A stretch of 64,000 nt of DNA, from contig JASEVX010000001.1 in assembly GCA_031761405.1 (NCBI GenBank), positions 21,293,584 to 21,357,583 of the forward strand, in the 5' to 3' direction. The notes under the pieces are model-generated. The model was given only the letters and a program-made list of their open reading frames with translations. It made no database searches and was not told where the DNA came from. This stretch comes from Serripes groenlandicus. Lineage: Eukaryota; Mollusca; Bivalvia; Cardiida; Cardiidae. Each line of letters begins with the position of its first letter. Position 1 is the stretch's first letter. A program made the translations under genes and the position numbers. This document shows positions 35,685 to 48,351 of the stretch, piece after piece.

Positions 35685-38600
35685 AAACTCTGCAGCAGAC
35701 GAATTAAAAAAAATCTGAGCAAAGATATAGAAAATCACATTTATTGGAAGTGTAATCATTGAATATAGTTGAAAACATTGTTGCAAAAGGAGAAAGCTTG
35801 TTATGAGCAATTTCTTCTTCTGCATCAATGTTTTCAAAAGTCGTCGGCTGCAATTACGTATATAAGTGGGAAAGGTTTAAATAAGAAACACTTTTTTTCA
35901 AATGATAGTCAGTTGGCTATTCTAGTATATAATGTCCGTCTTAAATAATAATGACAAAACTTTCAAAAAACAAGAAAAAGATTTTTTACAATTGAAAACA
36001 TATATAATCAAAGTTGGGAAAGTTGTCCCTTTCCGTGCTTTTTTTATGAGAGTTCAAATCACAAGCAAAACTTATGGGACAGAGTTGACAAATAACACAT
36101 TGACACAATTTCAGATTTAGGCTTTGTTTCTGTCAAACTGCTGAAGAAGACAACACTGAGACACACATTTTGATTAAAAGTTTATTTAAAAAAAGGAATA
36201 ATTTTATTTATGATAAACAACATTACAATGATGGTGTAGAAAATACATGTCAACAATACATTTTTCAATTTGTACATTCATTGCATAGACCAAATCTTAG
36301 CAAGTTTGAAATTATGGACCTCTCAGCACATTTTTTTCTCAATTCGTTACTTTTTGGCAGGATTTTACTGCTAAAATTGATGATTTTTTTTTATTTTTGG
36401 CCGGATTGCTCTAGCAATTCCGGTCTATAGATTGGCGATGTCTGTCTCTCCGTCTGTCTGTTCGTCAACATTTTGTAAAATAAATATTCATATATGCACT
36501 TCTGTATCTTTTCTTAAACGATCGCAATTCTACCTTCAGTACTTCAGTACTTTGATTAATGAGATGGGGCATTTGACCTCCATGGCAACCGTTTGTTTAA
36601 TTTCACACCTACTTTGCCAATAATTATTGTTGAAACAAGCTTATAATACATCAACATGGGATAAATTGGTCAATATGAATACTATAGCTGATCGAGTTAA
36701 CACTTTCCCATATTTAGACGCATTATAACGTAACTGCAGCAGACAAATATTGAAAACTTTGCAGCAATTGGAGCAATTGTTCGTAATAAACAATTTCCTC
36801 TTTTGCTACTAAACTTTATTCCCTAGTTTAAATTTAAACCTTCAATTTTACCTCGTTGTTGTCTTGATTATTATAAAATTCATTCATATTTGTTGAATAA
36901 AGTTTTAAAACAAGATCTTTTCATTTATACAGAGCTAAGTTTTATCCTATTTTTGACAAGATGTAAATTGGGTTGTACATGGTTAACAAGATTTACTGAC
37001 TTATAAAATGTTTCAAACTCTTTCACTAAATTTGTCATTTAGGTCGTGTTTACTATGCTTATCCTTTAACCATTTCCCACATACATCCGCTTTCTGACGC
37101 CTATGCAGCAGACGGCTTTTTGAAAACATGGCGGCAAAGGGAGAAATTGCTCAAAACAAGCAATTTCCCCATTTGCCACAATGTTTTCAATTTGTTTTTG
37201 TAATAATTAATTAATACCTTCATTTATAGAGATTTTCAATATATTGGAGTAGATTTGTTGTATGTTGGAAAGTGTTAATGTGAGGGTCTTTTAATAGTGG
37301 CTGAATTATTTAGCAGATAGTTCATCACTATAGACTGGATTCCAATAAATCAGATCACTCGAGTCATCACACATTCTGACAGACAAAGTGGCTGGTAGTA
37401 AACACAGTTTGTTGCTTAAGCCCTTTCAGACATATTTGAAACAACTTTTAAAAGCATTGTGTCTAAAGTAGAAAATACTCATAATGAGCAATTACTCATT
37501 TTTCCACAATGTTTTAAATTCTATTCAATTATTGTACTTTTATTTGTAGAGATAATTTCCATGATTTTGCTTTGATGTTTACGTAGTCGTCTGCTGCAGA
37601 TTTTCTGTATTTAAAAAAGTGTTAAACAATAGCATAAAATGTAAATGAAAAGAAGAAAAATAGTGGATATTTAACCCTTTCTCACATACAACAAATCTGC
37701 AGCAGACGACTTTTAAAACATAGTGACAAAAACCTGAAAAATTGCCATAAAATATAGCATAATTGTTAAATGAAGTTGAAAACATTGTGGCCAAAGGAGA
37801 AATTGCTCATCAAGAACAATTTCGACTTTTGCCACAATATTTTCAAAAGTCGACTGCTGCTATTGTGCGAAAATGCCTCTGCAGGTGAGAAAGGCTTAAA
37901 TTAATACAAAAGATAAAGAAAAAACAAAATGTGATAAAATCGGCATTGTTCTATGACCCACTTTTTTTTTTGTGTCTTCAGAAATTTCTTATCGAAAGAA
38001 CTTAGATCTAAATATTCTGTTAAAAAGAAATTCGTACACCTATAATCTTTCAAAAGTTCTATTATTCTATTAAAACAATAGGCTACCTTGTGTATGGCTT
38101 TCTATGTGATTCTATGGGTACAAGTTAATCCTTTCCAACATGCAGACGCATTTTGTTCAATATGCAGCTGACAGCTTTTGAAAATATTATTGAAAAATAA
38201 GAAATTGCTGATAATGAGCAATTACTCCTTTTGCCACAATGTTTTCAAATCTATATAATATCATACTTTCATTTATATAATTATATACTGGTATATATTC
38301 CTTGGTTTTGCCTAGATGTTATAGAAGTCAGTTCCACTGATTTGTTGTATGGGGGGTGGGAGAGGGTTAATTCTCATAATAAATATTTCTCATTTTGCAC
38401 AATAATTAACATCGATTTGTCATTCACCCACAATGTTGTTTACTTTCCATTGTTCCAGATGAATTATTTCTCTTCAATCTTTCCAAAGCGGACGGCATAA
38501 TAATTCGGAGCTCTAGATAATGGACATTTTTCATGTTCTAAACTCCTTATTTCACATTCAACCCCTATGTTGTGGGTACTCAAAAGAATCGTCTCAGTGA

Positions 38601-41000
38601 GACGATTCTTTTGAGTACCCACAACATAGGATTTGGTTGAGTAATAAGAGAAATATTGTGGGGAAAAGACCTGTTCACTCCCTCTTATTTTAAGTTATCT
38701 GGGCATATGTATCATATCAAGTCATCCTTAGACTACATAAGGCAACAACATATTTATAATTTGAATCTAATCATCTTTAGTTTTCATTCAGTTGCAGAAT
38801 AATATGTGCTTGATCTGCAAATATTTTTAAAAGCGATTTTGATGGCGACCTGTTTCAAAGACATTAAATCGCTTTTCAAGTTTTTTATTGCCTTTTTATA
38901 CAGAAGCTCGGCCGTCCTTGTTGACACTTCGTCCCAGTCAATGAATAGTTATACCTCCATTTATCGGGAGTTTATTAAAAGCAAATATATTTGAAACTTT
39001 CTTAAGTTTCTCCTATTGCTTTTTCTGCATTAATATGTCATTAAAACAAACTATTTTGGAAAAATATGACATTTATTTAAGTGGGTAACTTATTTAATGT
39101 CCAGATGCGTTCAAATGATGACTTTTGAATGAGTTTTAAAAAGGGTTATATAATGGCCTACATTTCTTACGAATCAAAAGTAAAAATAGGATTATACTTC
39201 ATTCTTAGTAGAGCCCGTCTGTCAGTGCAGAAGTGGACAAGTTCAAGCTTCTGTGGACAGTGTAGAAATAGATCAGCATGTACATCGGTGCAGTGTGATC
39301 AAGATCAACAATGTTCACATATTTTATTACATAATCTTGCTTAACCCTTTCTCACATACAACAAATCTGCAGCAGACCACTTTTAAATCGTCTGGGCAAT
39401 AATATGGAAAATCTCTACAAATGAAAGTATTTTATTGAATAGAGATGAAAAGATCGAGGCAAAAGGAGAAATTGCTCTTCTAGTCTTCTAGAAACTGGGT
39501 TCAAAAAGCGTCTGTAAATGTGAAAGGCTTAAAGTATCAGTATTGACTCACTTCCGTGCAAGGAACGCATTTATTTGTTACACTTTCCCTGCCGCAGACA
39601 ACATTTGATATTTTAATTTGCAGCAGACAACTTTGATGGAATTGGCGAAAGTGCTCATTTTGAGCCTCTCCTTTTCCTGCCAACTTTGGTTTCAACTCTC
39701 AAACACAATCCTATAGTACTTAAAGTTTTCCAGATATGAACCAACGTTTACCTCAGACTTTTTCAAAGCAGAGGACAGTAAAAAAGTCACATCAGGTAGA
39801 CAGTTAATGTGTGCATGTACACACTGTAGCCAACATAATATGCAACTTGTAACTAGCAGATTAATTCTGACGCATCTGCAGCAAACAGATTTTGAAAACA
39901 TTAAGGCAACAGGAGAATTTCTCAAAATCTCAAAACGAACAATTTCTCCTTTGGCCAGTAATTATACCTACAATTATTAAGAGATATTCCATATTTTTTA
40001 GTAGACATTTTCAAAGTCTTCTGCTGCAGGATTTGTTGTATGTGGGAAAGGGTTAAATCTTCTCATTTTACCACAATGTTTTCAACTCTACTCATCAGTA
40101 AAATTTATTCAATAGTTAAAGATTTTTTTTTATACTTTTAGCAAAAATGTTTGCAAAGTCGTCTGCTGCAGATTTGTTCCATGTGGGAAAGCTATAATCA
40201 TGGCTTGCTATTCAAGAAGACCAAAAATTAATGATTTGTAAATAATGGGAATGCACTTGCAGTCCATTGAATCTTGTTTTAAAGTGTTGGTGCAAATTGT
40301 GTCTTGACATTAAATATTTTACGATATGGATATCACTAGAGTCATTATCTTCATTTCAATCAGAAAATAAAATAGGATAGATCTACTTGATTTCAATCGG
40401 TTGGATATGTATAATTATCCCTTTCCCACCTATAGACGTATTCTGACGCATCTATACAGCAGACTTTTTACAAAACATCCTTTTGCCACAATGTTTTCAA
40501 TGTGGGAAAGGGATAAACGTGTTACCTGATATGATATGTTAACACTTTCCCGCATCAATATGCTTTCTGAGGCCTCCGAAGCAGACGATGTTTGAAACTT
40601 TCGTGGCAAAAGGAGATAATGATTATTATGATTGCTAATAATGAACAATTTATCCTTTTGCTACACCTTGGCCATAGATTAACCTTCATTTATAGAGATT
40701 TTCCGTATTTTTCCATAGATGATTCCTTTTAAAGTCGTCTGCAACAAATTGACTTGAAAAATATCTAGGCAAAAAATGAGCAAAATCTATAACTGAAATT
40801 ATAGTTATTGAAAATATTCGTTGTGGCAAAAAGAGAATTGCTTATACAGTATAAGGAAAATATTCTCAAAAATGTTACCAGTGCTTTTGAATGTTAATAC
40901 ATGTATGCTATAATAGAGGTATCAACAGGCCATCCCGCCCTCAGAAGTGTTACAAGGTCACACATTATTATATTCATGGTCAAAAGAAGGTGTTTGTATA
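35685..41000 (+). repeat. Dense cluster of palindromic MITE copies
   Basis: Recognisable members at about 35,688-35,880, 36,696-36,830, 37,066-37,279, 37,416-37,626, 37,671-37,899 (TTAA at both ends), 38,124-38,371, 39,341-39,532, 39,867-40,055, 40,060-40,192, 40,418-40,514 and 40,540-40,745. They vary in which arms remain, from complete palindromes to right halves. All outer ends match CCCTTTCCCACATA / TATGTGGGAAAGGG with few changes. No host gene is visible between them. Confidence 0.75.
38564..38630. repeat. Perfect 33-bp inverted repeat with a one-base centre
   Basis: Arms 38,564-38,596 and 38,598-38,630 are exact reverse complements around the G at 38,597. Left arm begins CCTATGTTGTGGGTACTC. 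It does not match the MITE family around it. Confidence 0.95.
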
Positions 41001-41235
41001 CAGTTTATCTTGTATTAAAATCTCCTTTTCTCCAATAAAATGTAAGTGTTACAAGGTCACACATTATTATATTCATGGTTAAAAGAAGGTGTTTGTATAC
41101 AGTTTATCTTATATTAAAATCTCCTTTTCTTCAATAAAATGTAAGTGTTACAAGGTCACACATTATTATATTCATGGTTAAAAGAAGGTGCTTGTATACA
41201 GTTTATCTTCTTTTCTCCAATAAAAGGTGCAATTC
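40946..41235. repeat. ~100-bp tandem repeat, 3 copies
   Basis: GTGTTACAAGGTCACACATT begins at 40,946 or so, 41,046 and 41,145. Units also share AAAAGAAGGTGTTTGTATAC and CTCCTTTTCT. The third copy is shortened. Confidence 0.9.
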
Positions 41236-41512
41236 TTTTGAAAAATTCATGATAGATATACCATTCAGTAACTTAATGTTGCAATTAGTACTGTCCCACA
41301 TACAGGCACTTTTTTATGTTATTGTAAAGCAGACAACTTCTGAAAACAATGCAACAAAAGTACAAATTGCTCAACATGACACAGTTTATCCCTTTATAAT
41401 AGCCTGGTACATTTTTGTCACTCGAATATCATGAAGAGTTACATGTGTAGCTTTGAATTATAACTGAAACAGCATTGATATTAACCTGGTCCCACATATA
41501 GACACATTTTTT

Positions 41513-42595
41513 AACTCACCTGTGCACGAAGTGCTCAAGGTGAGCTATTGTGATCACATTTTGTCTGGCGTCCATCTGTCGTGCGTCGTCAACATTTGCC
41601 TTGTTAACACTCTAAAGGCTACAATTTACATCCGAAAATTTATCTGAACATTCACCTCTATCCAATCTTGGACAAGTGCGAAACTGGGCTATATGAATTT
41701 TAAAAAAAGGTCACTAGGTCAAATTGAAGAAAAATATTGTTAACACTCTGGAGGCTGCATTTCTAACTTGAGCATGTTAAAAGTCTATATCAGAATGTTT
41801 GTCTTGATAATATGTAGGTCAAGTTCGAATATGGATCATGTTGGATCAAAACGTAGGTCACTAGGTCAAATTAAGGGAAAATCATGTTAACACTCCAGAG
41901 GCCGCAATGTTTGCTTCAGCAGTTTGAAATTTTGTCAGAATTCTTGTCTTAATAATATTTAAGTCAAGTTTGAATATGGGTTATATTGGGTCAGAAACAA
42001 GGTCATTAGGCCAAATTGAAGGGAAATCTTGTAAACGCTCCGGAGGCTGCATTTTTAACTCGAGCATGTTGAAACTTTATCAGAATGTTTGTCTTGATGA
42101 TATGCAGGCAGGCCATTAGTTCAAATATTGGTCATGTCTGTTAAAAAACTAGGTCACTTGGCCAAATTGAAGGGAAATCCTGTTAACACTGTAGAAGCCG
42201 CATTGTTTTGCTTTAGCAGCTTACAATTTGGTCAGAATGTTTGTCTTAATGATATTTAGGCCAAGTTCGAATATGGGTCATATTGGGTTAAAAACTAGGT
42301 CACTAGTCTAAATTGAAGAAAACTATTGTTAAAACTCTGGAGGCCGCATTTTGACTTTGAGCAAGTTGAAACTTTGTCAGAATGTTTGTCTTGATGATAT
42401 CTAGTCACATTTCGATTATAGGTCATATCAGATAAACAAAAGTAGGTCAATAAGCCAAATGAAGGAAAATCTTGTTAACACTCTGGAGGTTGCATTTTGA
42501 ATCTTTGTCCAGTAATTGTCTTTATGTGTTTTGCATTAGAAATCACATTGCATAATTCAGGTGAGCGATCTAGGGCCATCACGGCCCTCTTGTTT
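41513..42595 (+). mobile_element. Core-repeat element (pearl/CvA-like), copy 2
   Basis: Starts AACTCACCTGTGCACGAAGT and ends CAGGTGAGCGATCTAGGGCC, a GGGCC/GGCCC hairpin and TCTTGTTT. The interior holds about six diverged ~150-base units with the same landmarks as 26,091-27,511. It appears inserted within a MITE: the left arm (TTAACCTGGTCCCACATATA) is at 41,481-41,500. Confidence 0.75.
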
Positions 42596-43734
42596 ATGAA
42601 TATAATTTTCTAGAGACTTCTTGAATGCTTGTACGTTTAACTAGACGATTTTTGAAAACATTGTGACAAAAGGAGACATATTGCTCATGATGAGCAATTT
42701 CTTATTGTGTCACAATGTTTTCAACTTCATTCAATAATTGTTCTTTCTGTTATAGAGAGTCCTCATATTTTTGTTTATCAAATGTTTTCTAGGTCATCTG
42801 ATGCAGATGTGTTGTATGTGACAAATGGTTAAACTGAGAACAAGGACTACTGTGATTCCTTGCTAGTTGGCTAGTCCTGAAGGTCTATTTTCGTATGGCC
42901 AGGCCTCCCATGTGATTTCTGTAAAGCTTTTATAAATATGGTCGCGGGATCCTGCCCGGCGACTAATAAAGCGAAGTCAGAATGGTCACAATTAACAAAA
43001 CAGATATAAGACTAAGTGTGAGGACGGCCTGAGTGTGTATGCTGATCTCGACCTCATCGCGTCGAAATGTCCCGGTGTCGGTTCTCTTGTGACGGGTCCA
43101 TCCGGTGGTCATACTAATATAAGTATTTTAAACCCTAAGAAGACTCCATGATATTGCAGTTGGTATGCTTCATGAGCAAGTACACCTTTTGTCACAGTGT
43201 TTTCAACTCTTTTCAATCAGAACACTTTCATCTTTTAAGGTTTTCCTTATTTTTGCCAAGCTGTTTTTTAAAGTCGTCTGCTGCAGTTTTGTTTTTTGTG
43301 GGCGATGGTTGAATTCTGGTTTTACGTCTGGTGAAAAAGGGTCTTATAATATCTCCGTAACAGGATAACATGAATAGGTTTGTGAGGGGTTACACTTCTA
43401 GGTTTCCGCAAAAAGGTACATAGATGCTTCTTTTAACCATTTCAAGCATAAAAACAAATCTGCAGCATATGACTTTGAGGTCATCTCAAAGTGAATAGGG
43501 ATTTTGTTTTATAAAAGTTTCAGATAAATTATTAAAAAGATTGTGGCAAAAAAAGAGAATTTACTTATTATTAGCAATTTCTCCTTTTGCCATACTGTTT
43601 TCCAGCTTCGTCTACTCTATGGGCGTCAAAAAGCACATGTGTGGGAAAAGGTTAAAGTAAGGCGAACAGTGAAGATTCCCTGGATGAATGGTGGACATAT
43701 GCAGTTTCATCTATTCACTGTTCACAAAATCAGT

Positions 43735-43934
43735 TGTGGAAGACAGTGGTGCAGAGGTAGAGCGTCGGCCTCTCGTATCAAAGGTCCCCGTGCTGAGCGG
43801 GTCCTGACTTTGGGATTGTTCCAAACAAACGGCGCGAGTACTGGTTAAGTCTCCAGGAAGCAGACAATCTAAGCCCAAGGCTTGTTTAGCAATCGATGCA
43901 AAATAAATAGGTTTAAACTGATCAAAATCATCAG
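43735..43934 (+). mobile_element. tRNA-like SINE inserted in duplication unit A only
   Basis: Unit B reads straight through (CACAAAATCAGTAAGACC at about 55,136). Unit A has about 200 extra bases flanked by AAAATCAGT and AAAATCATCAGT, a likely target-site duplication. The insert starts with a tRNA A-box-like stretch (GTGGTGCAGAGGTAGAGCG). Confidence 0.7.
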
Positions 43935-44494
43935 TAAGACCCACATATCGTCTGACTTGGTTCATTTCATTAATCAAGGAAAAACACAAGTAAGGCCCCG
44001 ATCCTTTGTAATGATTCTTTAGTCGATAAGCAACCAGATAAATATAATGGTGATGTCATATGAATGAAACTGATCATATGTGCCTCTGATAACCCGGCCT
44101 GATCACATTCTGATTTCGTTTCCGACAAGCCATGCACATATCAGATATAAGGCTTATAACATAACTAAAACCCGATTCAACGAAATTATTTTGCATTTAC
44201 TTTTTACTGCTATCATAACGGACACTTTTCGTGTGATGTGACTAATATATTTTTTAAACTTTACCGTTTATGTTTGATTATCAATCGGATATGATAAAAA
44301 TGTTTATAAAAAGAAATTAAGAAATTCATCAAATATTTATAGATATGTGTTAACACTGTGGAAAAAGGGGAAAATGTTCAGTATGATCCATGTTACTCAT
44401 TTTCACAATGTTTCCGAAAGTCATATTAAACATTTTGAAACTTGAATACAGACAAATGAAAATGTCCGTCTCATTGACGCCTTTTCAAAACACA

Positions 44495-44500
44495 TTTATT
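44495..44500 (-). terminator. Candidate polyadenylation signal of gene A
   Basis: AATAAA on the minus strand about 140 bases past the stop codon. The homologous site behind gene B reads CATAAA. Confidence 0.45.
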
Positions 44501-44640
44501 TAGAAACCTTCTCTTATTGAATAAAGTCTCCTTTGCCGTAATCTCAATAGATTATCTACAATGTTTCGAAAAGGACAATTATGAAACAATACACATCATA
44601 AAAGGTCAGATCTGATCAACAATTCGTATCTATAAATGAG

Positions 44641-46776
44641 TCATTTCGAATCAGCTACATCATGTGAATGAACACTGTTTATTGAACGAATAACTTCCAG
44701 AACGTGCCATTTAGCAGCATTGTGAATCGGTCTGATTTTCCAGGATGATAGAAAACACTTAAGAGCTTGTTGTATGTCATGTTCTTGTTTGAATATCCAC
44801 CCCAACAGGTTGAAGGCTGTTTCCCTATGTCCAAGGTTTCGGTCTGTGATTATAACGTTACGTAAGTTATCAACAGCATCTTGTTTATAAACGGGCTTGT
44901 TTGTCTTTGAATACAGAATATACTGCAGGAAGTACAGATACACTTTGGAGTCAATAACAATCCAGTCAAACCAGACGTTCTCCACATCATTTCTAGAATC
45001 AGGCGGTGTATGTACCGAACGATACATTTCGTAATGTAAAGCTGCAGGTACAAGATTGGCCTGATGAGGTACAAAGGCTAAACATCCAGCTGTACATGTT
45101 CTCGCGCACTCTGTGTACGGAAGGTCTTGTAAACCAAGTTCAATAAATGCTTTTTTCAGATAAATCAGCACGTCTTTATTGCAGCCACAAACCGATACAA
45201 AATGTGATTTCAAAGAAGTTTCACAATGAAGAAGAATACTCTCACATATATCGTTTCTGTCACTCTGCAAACAGTAGGAAGCGACTATTAAATACGCAGA
45301 GATGGTATCACAGTTTTTACTTTCTTCTATGTAATACTTAAACCGACCAAACATCATCCTCAACTGATAAGTGTCTATGGTAGTCAGCATAGTACTAGCT
45401 ATACCTTGTGCTATTTGTATGCGTAGATGAGGAATAAAGTATCGTATTGCTTGTCTGGTTTCTTTTTCAGTATGATCTCTAACGCAGTCAGTTTGTAAAA
45501 GATGTGTTTGCAACGAGTGTAATTCTATAATATAATGACTGGCTGATTTACTATAGCACCGATTTAGGCTTAGCCATGCACGACTACGAAGTGATCTAAT
45601 AAGGTTGCTATAAAATGTAAATGAGTTTCTAGAAACAGTTTTAGACTTTATCCTTAATATACTAAGTCCGCACCCAAAAAGCACATTTGACATCACATTG
45701 CCGATGTCATCACATTTTATTGACCAGATAAATCTGCACCAATGGTTTATCATGTCTTCTATGACAGACTGTACCTGTCGTAGCGTTCTATGCTGAATTC
45801 TGTCAAACATGTTCTCATTCGCAATAAAGTAATTTGGACAGTACTGCTCCTTTACCCAGTGTAACAGTAGTTTGATACAAAGAAGCGTGCATTCTAGTAG
45901 GTTTCTACGGGTCCAGAATTCACAGGGAGTTATTTCAATTGTATATAACAAACATGTTTTACAGTGATACGACGATATCGTTTCGGGTACACGTCGGTGT
46001 ATGATGTCTTTCTTTATCATTTTAAGTAATATGTAGCATTTGTGCTGGGTCGAGTTAAGGCTAGACATGAGTTCACGTTCCTGGAGTGAAAATGAAAGCC
46101 TCCATTCGATCGGACCATTTTCACTTGATGGATGATTTTTCCTGACAAAGAAACATCCGAATTCTGTCAACATATGTATTTTTGTTTGATTAAGCCGATT
46201 GCCCTGTGTAACCTTAGTTACCCAGGATTTGGCAAAACTAGGTATGTGATGACATCTTAATGAGATAACTACGTCTCTATCTGAACTTCCTACTCCGCCT
46301 GTCATTGTCATTGCAGGTCCATTTATCTCTCGATATTCACCATCAATTCGATGTAAGTGTTGTAAACACATTCTGCCGTATTGATCGGGTACACACTTAT
46401 ATTCAGTGGTCGTGTCAGGGTGATAAATCGGAACTTTGTTTATAACTCCGTGTAGCTTACAATATCCGGGTTTAGTCGTGTCATCCGTCACCATGAGGAA
46501 TGATAGACCGTGTTGTGATGCATCAGAGATTTTCTCTACAACGCGTTCGCTTAAACATAATAGAAAATCTGCGTCTGAAGCCAGTCCTGTTGTTGTTGTA
46601 CCTTCATATGTACTTCCTGATGCGTAAATTGGGTAAAGTTCGGCGTAAACAAAGTTTGTTACAATTTCATGTACTATTGATAGTTCTCTGTGTTTGCCCC
46701 TCATCTCTTCTGAAGCGCCGATCCAATCTAGAATTTCATAAAGACGGAGTGATAAAGTCTGGTAATGATCATCCAT
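44641..46776 (-). CDS. Mab-21/cGAS-like nucleotidyltransferase (cGLR-type), gene A
   Basis: A single uninterrupted 711-codon exon. The start at 46,776 has a favourable context (A at -3, G at +4) and follows a splice acceptor 17 bases upstream. Seen: a GS motif with EG (G54-S55...E58-G59); an acidic pair in SDADFLLC (D68, D70); a likely third acid, D168, in DRDVVISLRC; the Mab-21 hallmark EWRLSFSLQERELM (E224 onward); then a helical bundle with SSYHCKT. Residues about 640-690 resemble a TPR. Family knowledge: cGAS-like receptors use the triad to make cyclic dinucleotides after sensing nucleic acid, signalling to STING; bivalves have large expansions. The complete triad makes catalysis plausible, but activating ligand and product cannot be inferred. 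No transmembrane segment or separate N-terminal domain is evident. Confidence 0.9.
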   Translation of the reverse strand: MDDHYQTLSLRLYEILDWIGASEEMRGKHRELSIVHEIVTNFVYAELYPIYASGSTYEGTTTTGLASDADFLLCLSERVVEKISDASQHGLSFLMVTDDTTKPGYCKLHGVINKVPIYHPDTTTEYKCVPDQYGRMCLQHLHRIDGEYREINGPAMTMTGGVGSSDRDVVISLRCHHIPSFAKSWVTKVTQGNRLNQTKIHMLTEFGCFFVRKNHPSSENGPIEWRLSFSLQERELMSSLNSTQHKCYILLKMIKKDIIHRRVPETISSYHCKTCLLYTIEITPCEFWTRRNLLECTLLCIKLLLHWVKEQYCPNYFIANENMFDRIQHRTLRQVQSVIEDMINHWCRFIWSIKCDDIGNVMSNVLFGCGLSILRIKSKTVSRNSFTFYSNLIRSLRSRAWLSLNRCYSKSASHYIIELHSLQTHLLQTDCVRDHTEKETRQAIRYFIPHLRIQIAQGIASTMLTTIDTYQLRMMFGRFKYYIEESKNCDTISAYLIVASYCLQSDRNDICESILLHCETSLKSHFVSVCGCNKDVLIYLKKAFIELGLQDLPYTECARTCTAGCLAFVPHQANLVPAALHYEMYRSVHTPPDSRNDVENVWFDWIVIDSKVYLYFLQYILYSKTNKPVYKQDAVDNLRNVIITDRNLGHRETAFNLLGWIFKQEHDIQQALKCFLSSWKIRPIHNAAKWHVLEVIRSINSVHSHDVADSK

Positions 46777-46792
46777 TTTGTTGCACTTTGGC

Positions 46793-47627
46793 CTATAAAT
46801 AGAAACAATTTATTTGTAGAAAAGGACTAGTTTATCAACGGTTCCATATAAAGTTATCGATTTCTAATTCCGTTTTAGTGACCATGGACAGTTGTTAAAC
46901 CTTATACGTCATACGAAAGCTGAAAGCGATATTTAGAGGTCATATAATTAAAGATCATCACGATAACACGGCGTATTAATGTTGTCAATTATTGTGTTTT
47001 CATCCCTGTTCTCAAAGGCATTCCGGACGCTTGCAGGACACGATGACGAACGGGGAAGATAATGGTCAGACTGGGTCAGGTGGATGCGCAAGCCGACCTT
47101 GATGTTCGATGGTCGTAAATTCCAAAGGTTGGTTTTCACGTTATTCGGCTGATTGTTGTATATATGTATACATGTATGTAATATTCATTATTTGCGTTGC
47201 CCTGATGAGTAGAATAAATGAAACCGGTTTGCACGTTTTAAACCAATGTCGTGGTTTTTTATTACTATATATATACACATGAATGAGCCACGTCACATAA
47301 CTACCGACCGTGTGTATTCGCAACCATCGAAGTTCAAGATCTAGTGGAGTAAATATACTTATTTTAATCGCAGCTCTGGTATAATGAATCCATACCAAAG
47401 GGATTTAAACTGGATATTACCCAGAGAAATACAGTGATATAAGTGAATACCAATGAAGAGTGGTAAAGTCACACACACCCAATAAACCACTAAACACACA
47501 ATAAACCACGAAAAGGCACACATTATCAGGTTATTGTTAACTTAAACAAGACGATTAATTATATAAAATCGAGGGAACATAAAAGCAAGACGTCCTTATG
47601 TGTCATATGCAATACATAATGTCTTAC
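46793..47627 (-). other. Candidate 5'UTR intron of gene A
   Basis: Donor CAG|GTAAGAC at 47,628/47,627 and acceptor TTTCTATTTATAG at 46,793 on the minus strand. Both sites are conserved in unit B (59,247/59,246 and 58,075), although the intron lengths differ (835 versus 1172 bases). The exon is otherwise undefined upstream. Confidence 0.55.
47475..47520. repeat. 18-bp minisatellite, 2 copies (8 in unit B)
   Basis: AATAAACCAC occurs twice here, versus eight times in the homologous position 58,984-59,135. Confidence 0.9.
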
Positions 47628-47720
47628 CTGTAACTAACTTCCGGGTGTAAAAACAAAATTGTCACTGGTTGCTTAGTCTCATTTAGTCATTAAATTAGTA
47701 TGTAATCCAATTTCATCAAC
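47628..47720 (-). promoter_or_regulatory. Candidate first (non-coding) exon and promoter-proximal region, gene A
   Basis: On the minus strand, ACCCGGAAGTTAG (ETS-type core CCGGAAGT) sits a few bases before the putative donor and is identical in unit B at 59,256-59,268. ETS sites are frequent in TATA-less promoters. The transcription start is not known. Confidence 0.35.
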
Positions 47721-48351
47721 ACAGTCATCTTTTTACTGGTCTTGTACTCGCGATTCAAATAGAAAATTTAATTAGAAATTAGAATCCAACTTTACTGTTT
47801 AGTACTACGTTATCGATAAACAAAATACGTAAAGGATCAAGCGGATTATGTTGCTTGGATCTATAATTAGATTTATGGGGGTGAGACTAAAACAACTTGG
47901 ACTTGTCTTATTCCAACCAGTCTGAGCACCTTTATGACACACGCACATGGCTGTAAGTCAATTGACGCCTATTCATACCGATATTTGTTTTTAGTTTTTA
48001 TTCTAGTTTGCATAAAAGTATTAAGATCCTAATATTTGAAATATCCAGAGAAATAAAAAAATAAGAATGGTCTCTACATCCTACCCTGTGGTTTTCATAA
48101 AGGGAAATAAATCATACTTGAATAAAGATTTTCATCCAAACAAAGTAGCTCCCCTTGTATGAAGACAAATTTCAGTAACAGTGTGACAGAACACGTTGTC
48201 ACGTATAACACTTCTTTGGTATTCTAAGCCCATACATAATGTGATTAAAATGTTTAAAACAAACTTCTTCACAGTTTATTTCATCAGCACGACGTAAATT
48301 GAAAAGCCACAATGACAATGTCATGTTTAACTGGCTTTGTACATGTAATTT

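Noticed and set aside
39129..39344. Cysteine-containing 71-codon frame (possible small secreted protein)
   Set aside because: No signal peptide, ends in MITE sequence, and cysteine spacing fits no family I recognise.
46436..46802. Plus-strand frames opposite gene A (and 57,718-57,909 opposite gene B)
   Set aside because: Antisense shadows of the conserved coding exon; not conserved as proteins between the copies.
47205..47260. Hammerhead-like core (CTGATGAG ... GAAACC) upstream of gene A
   Set aside because: The bases between the two core motifs cannot form stem II, and the paralogous copy lacks the leading CT; at best a dead ribozyme relic.
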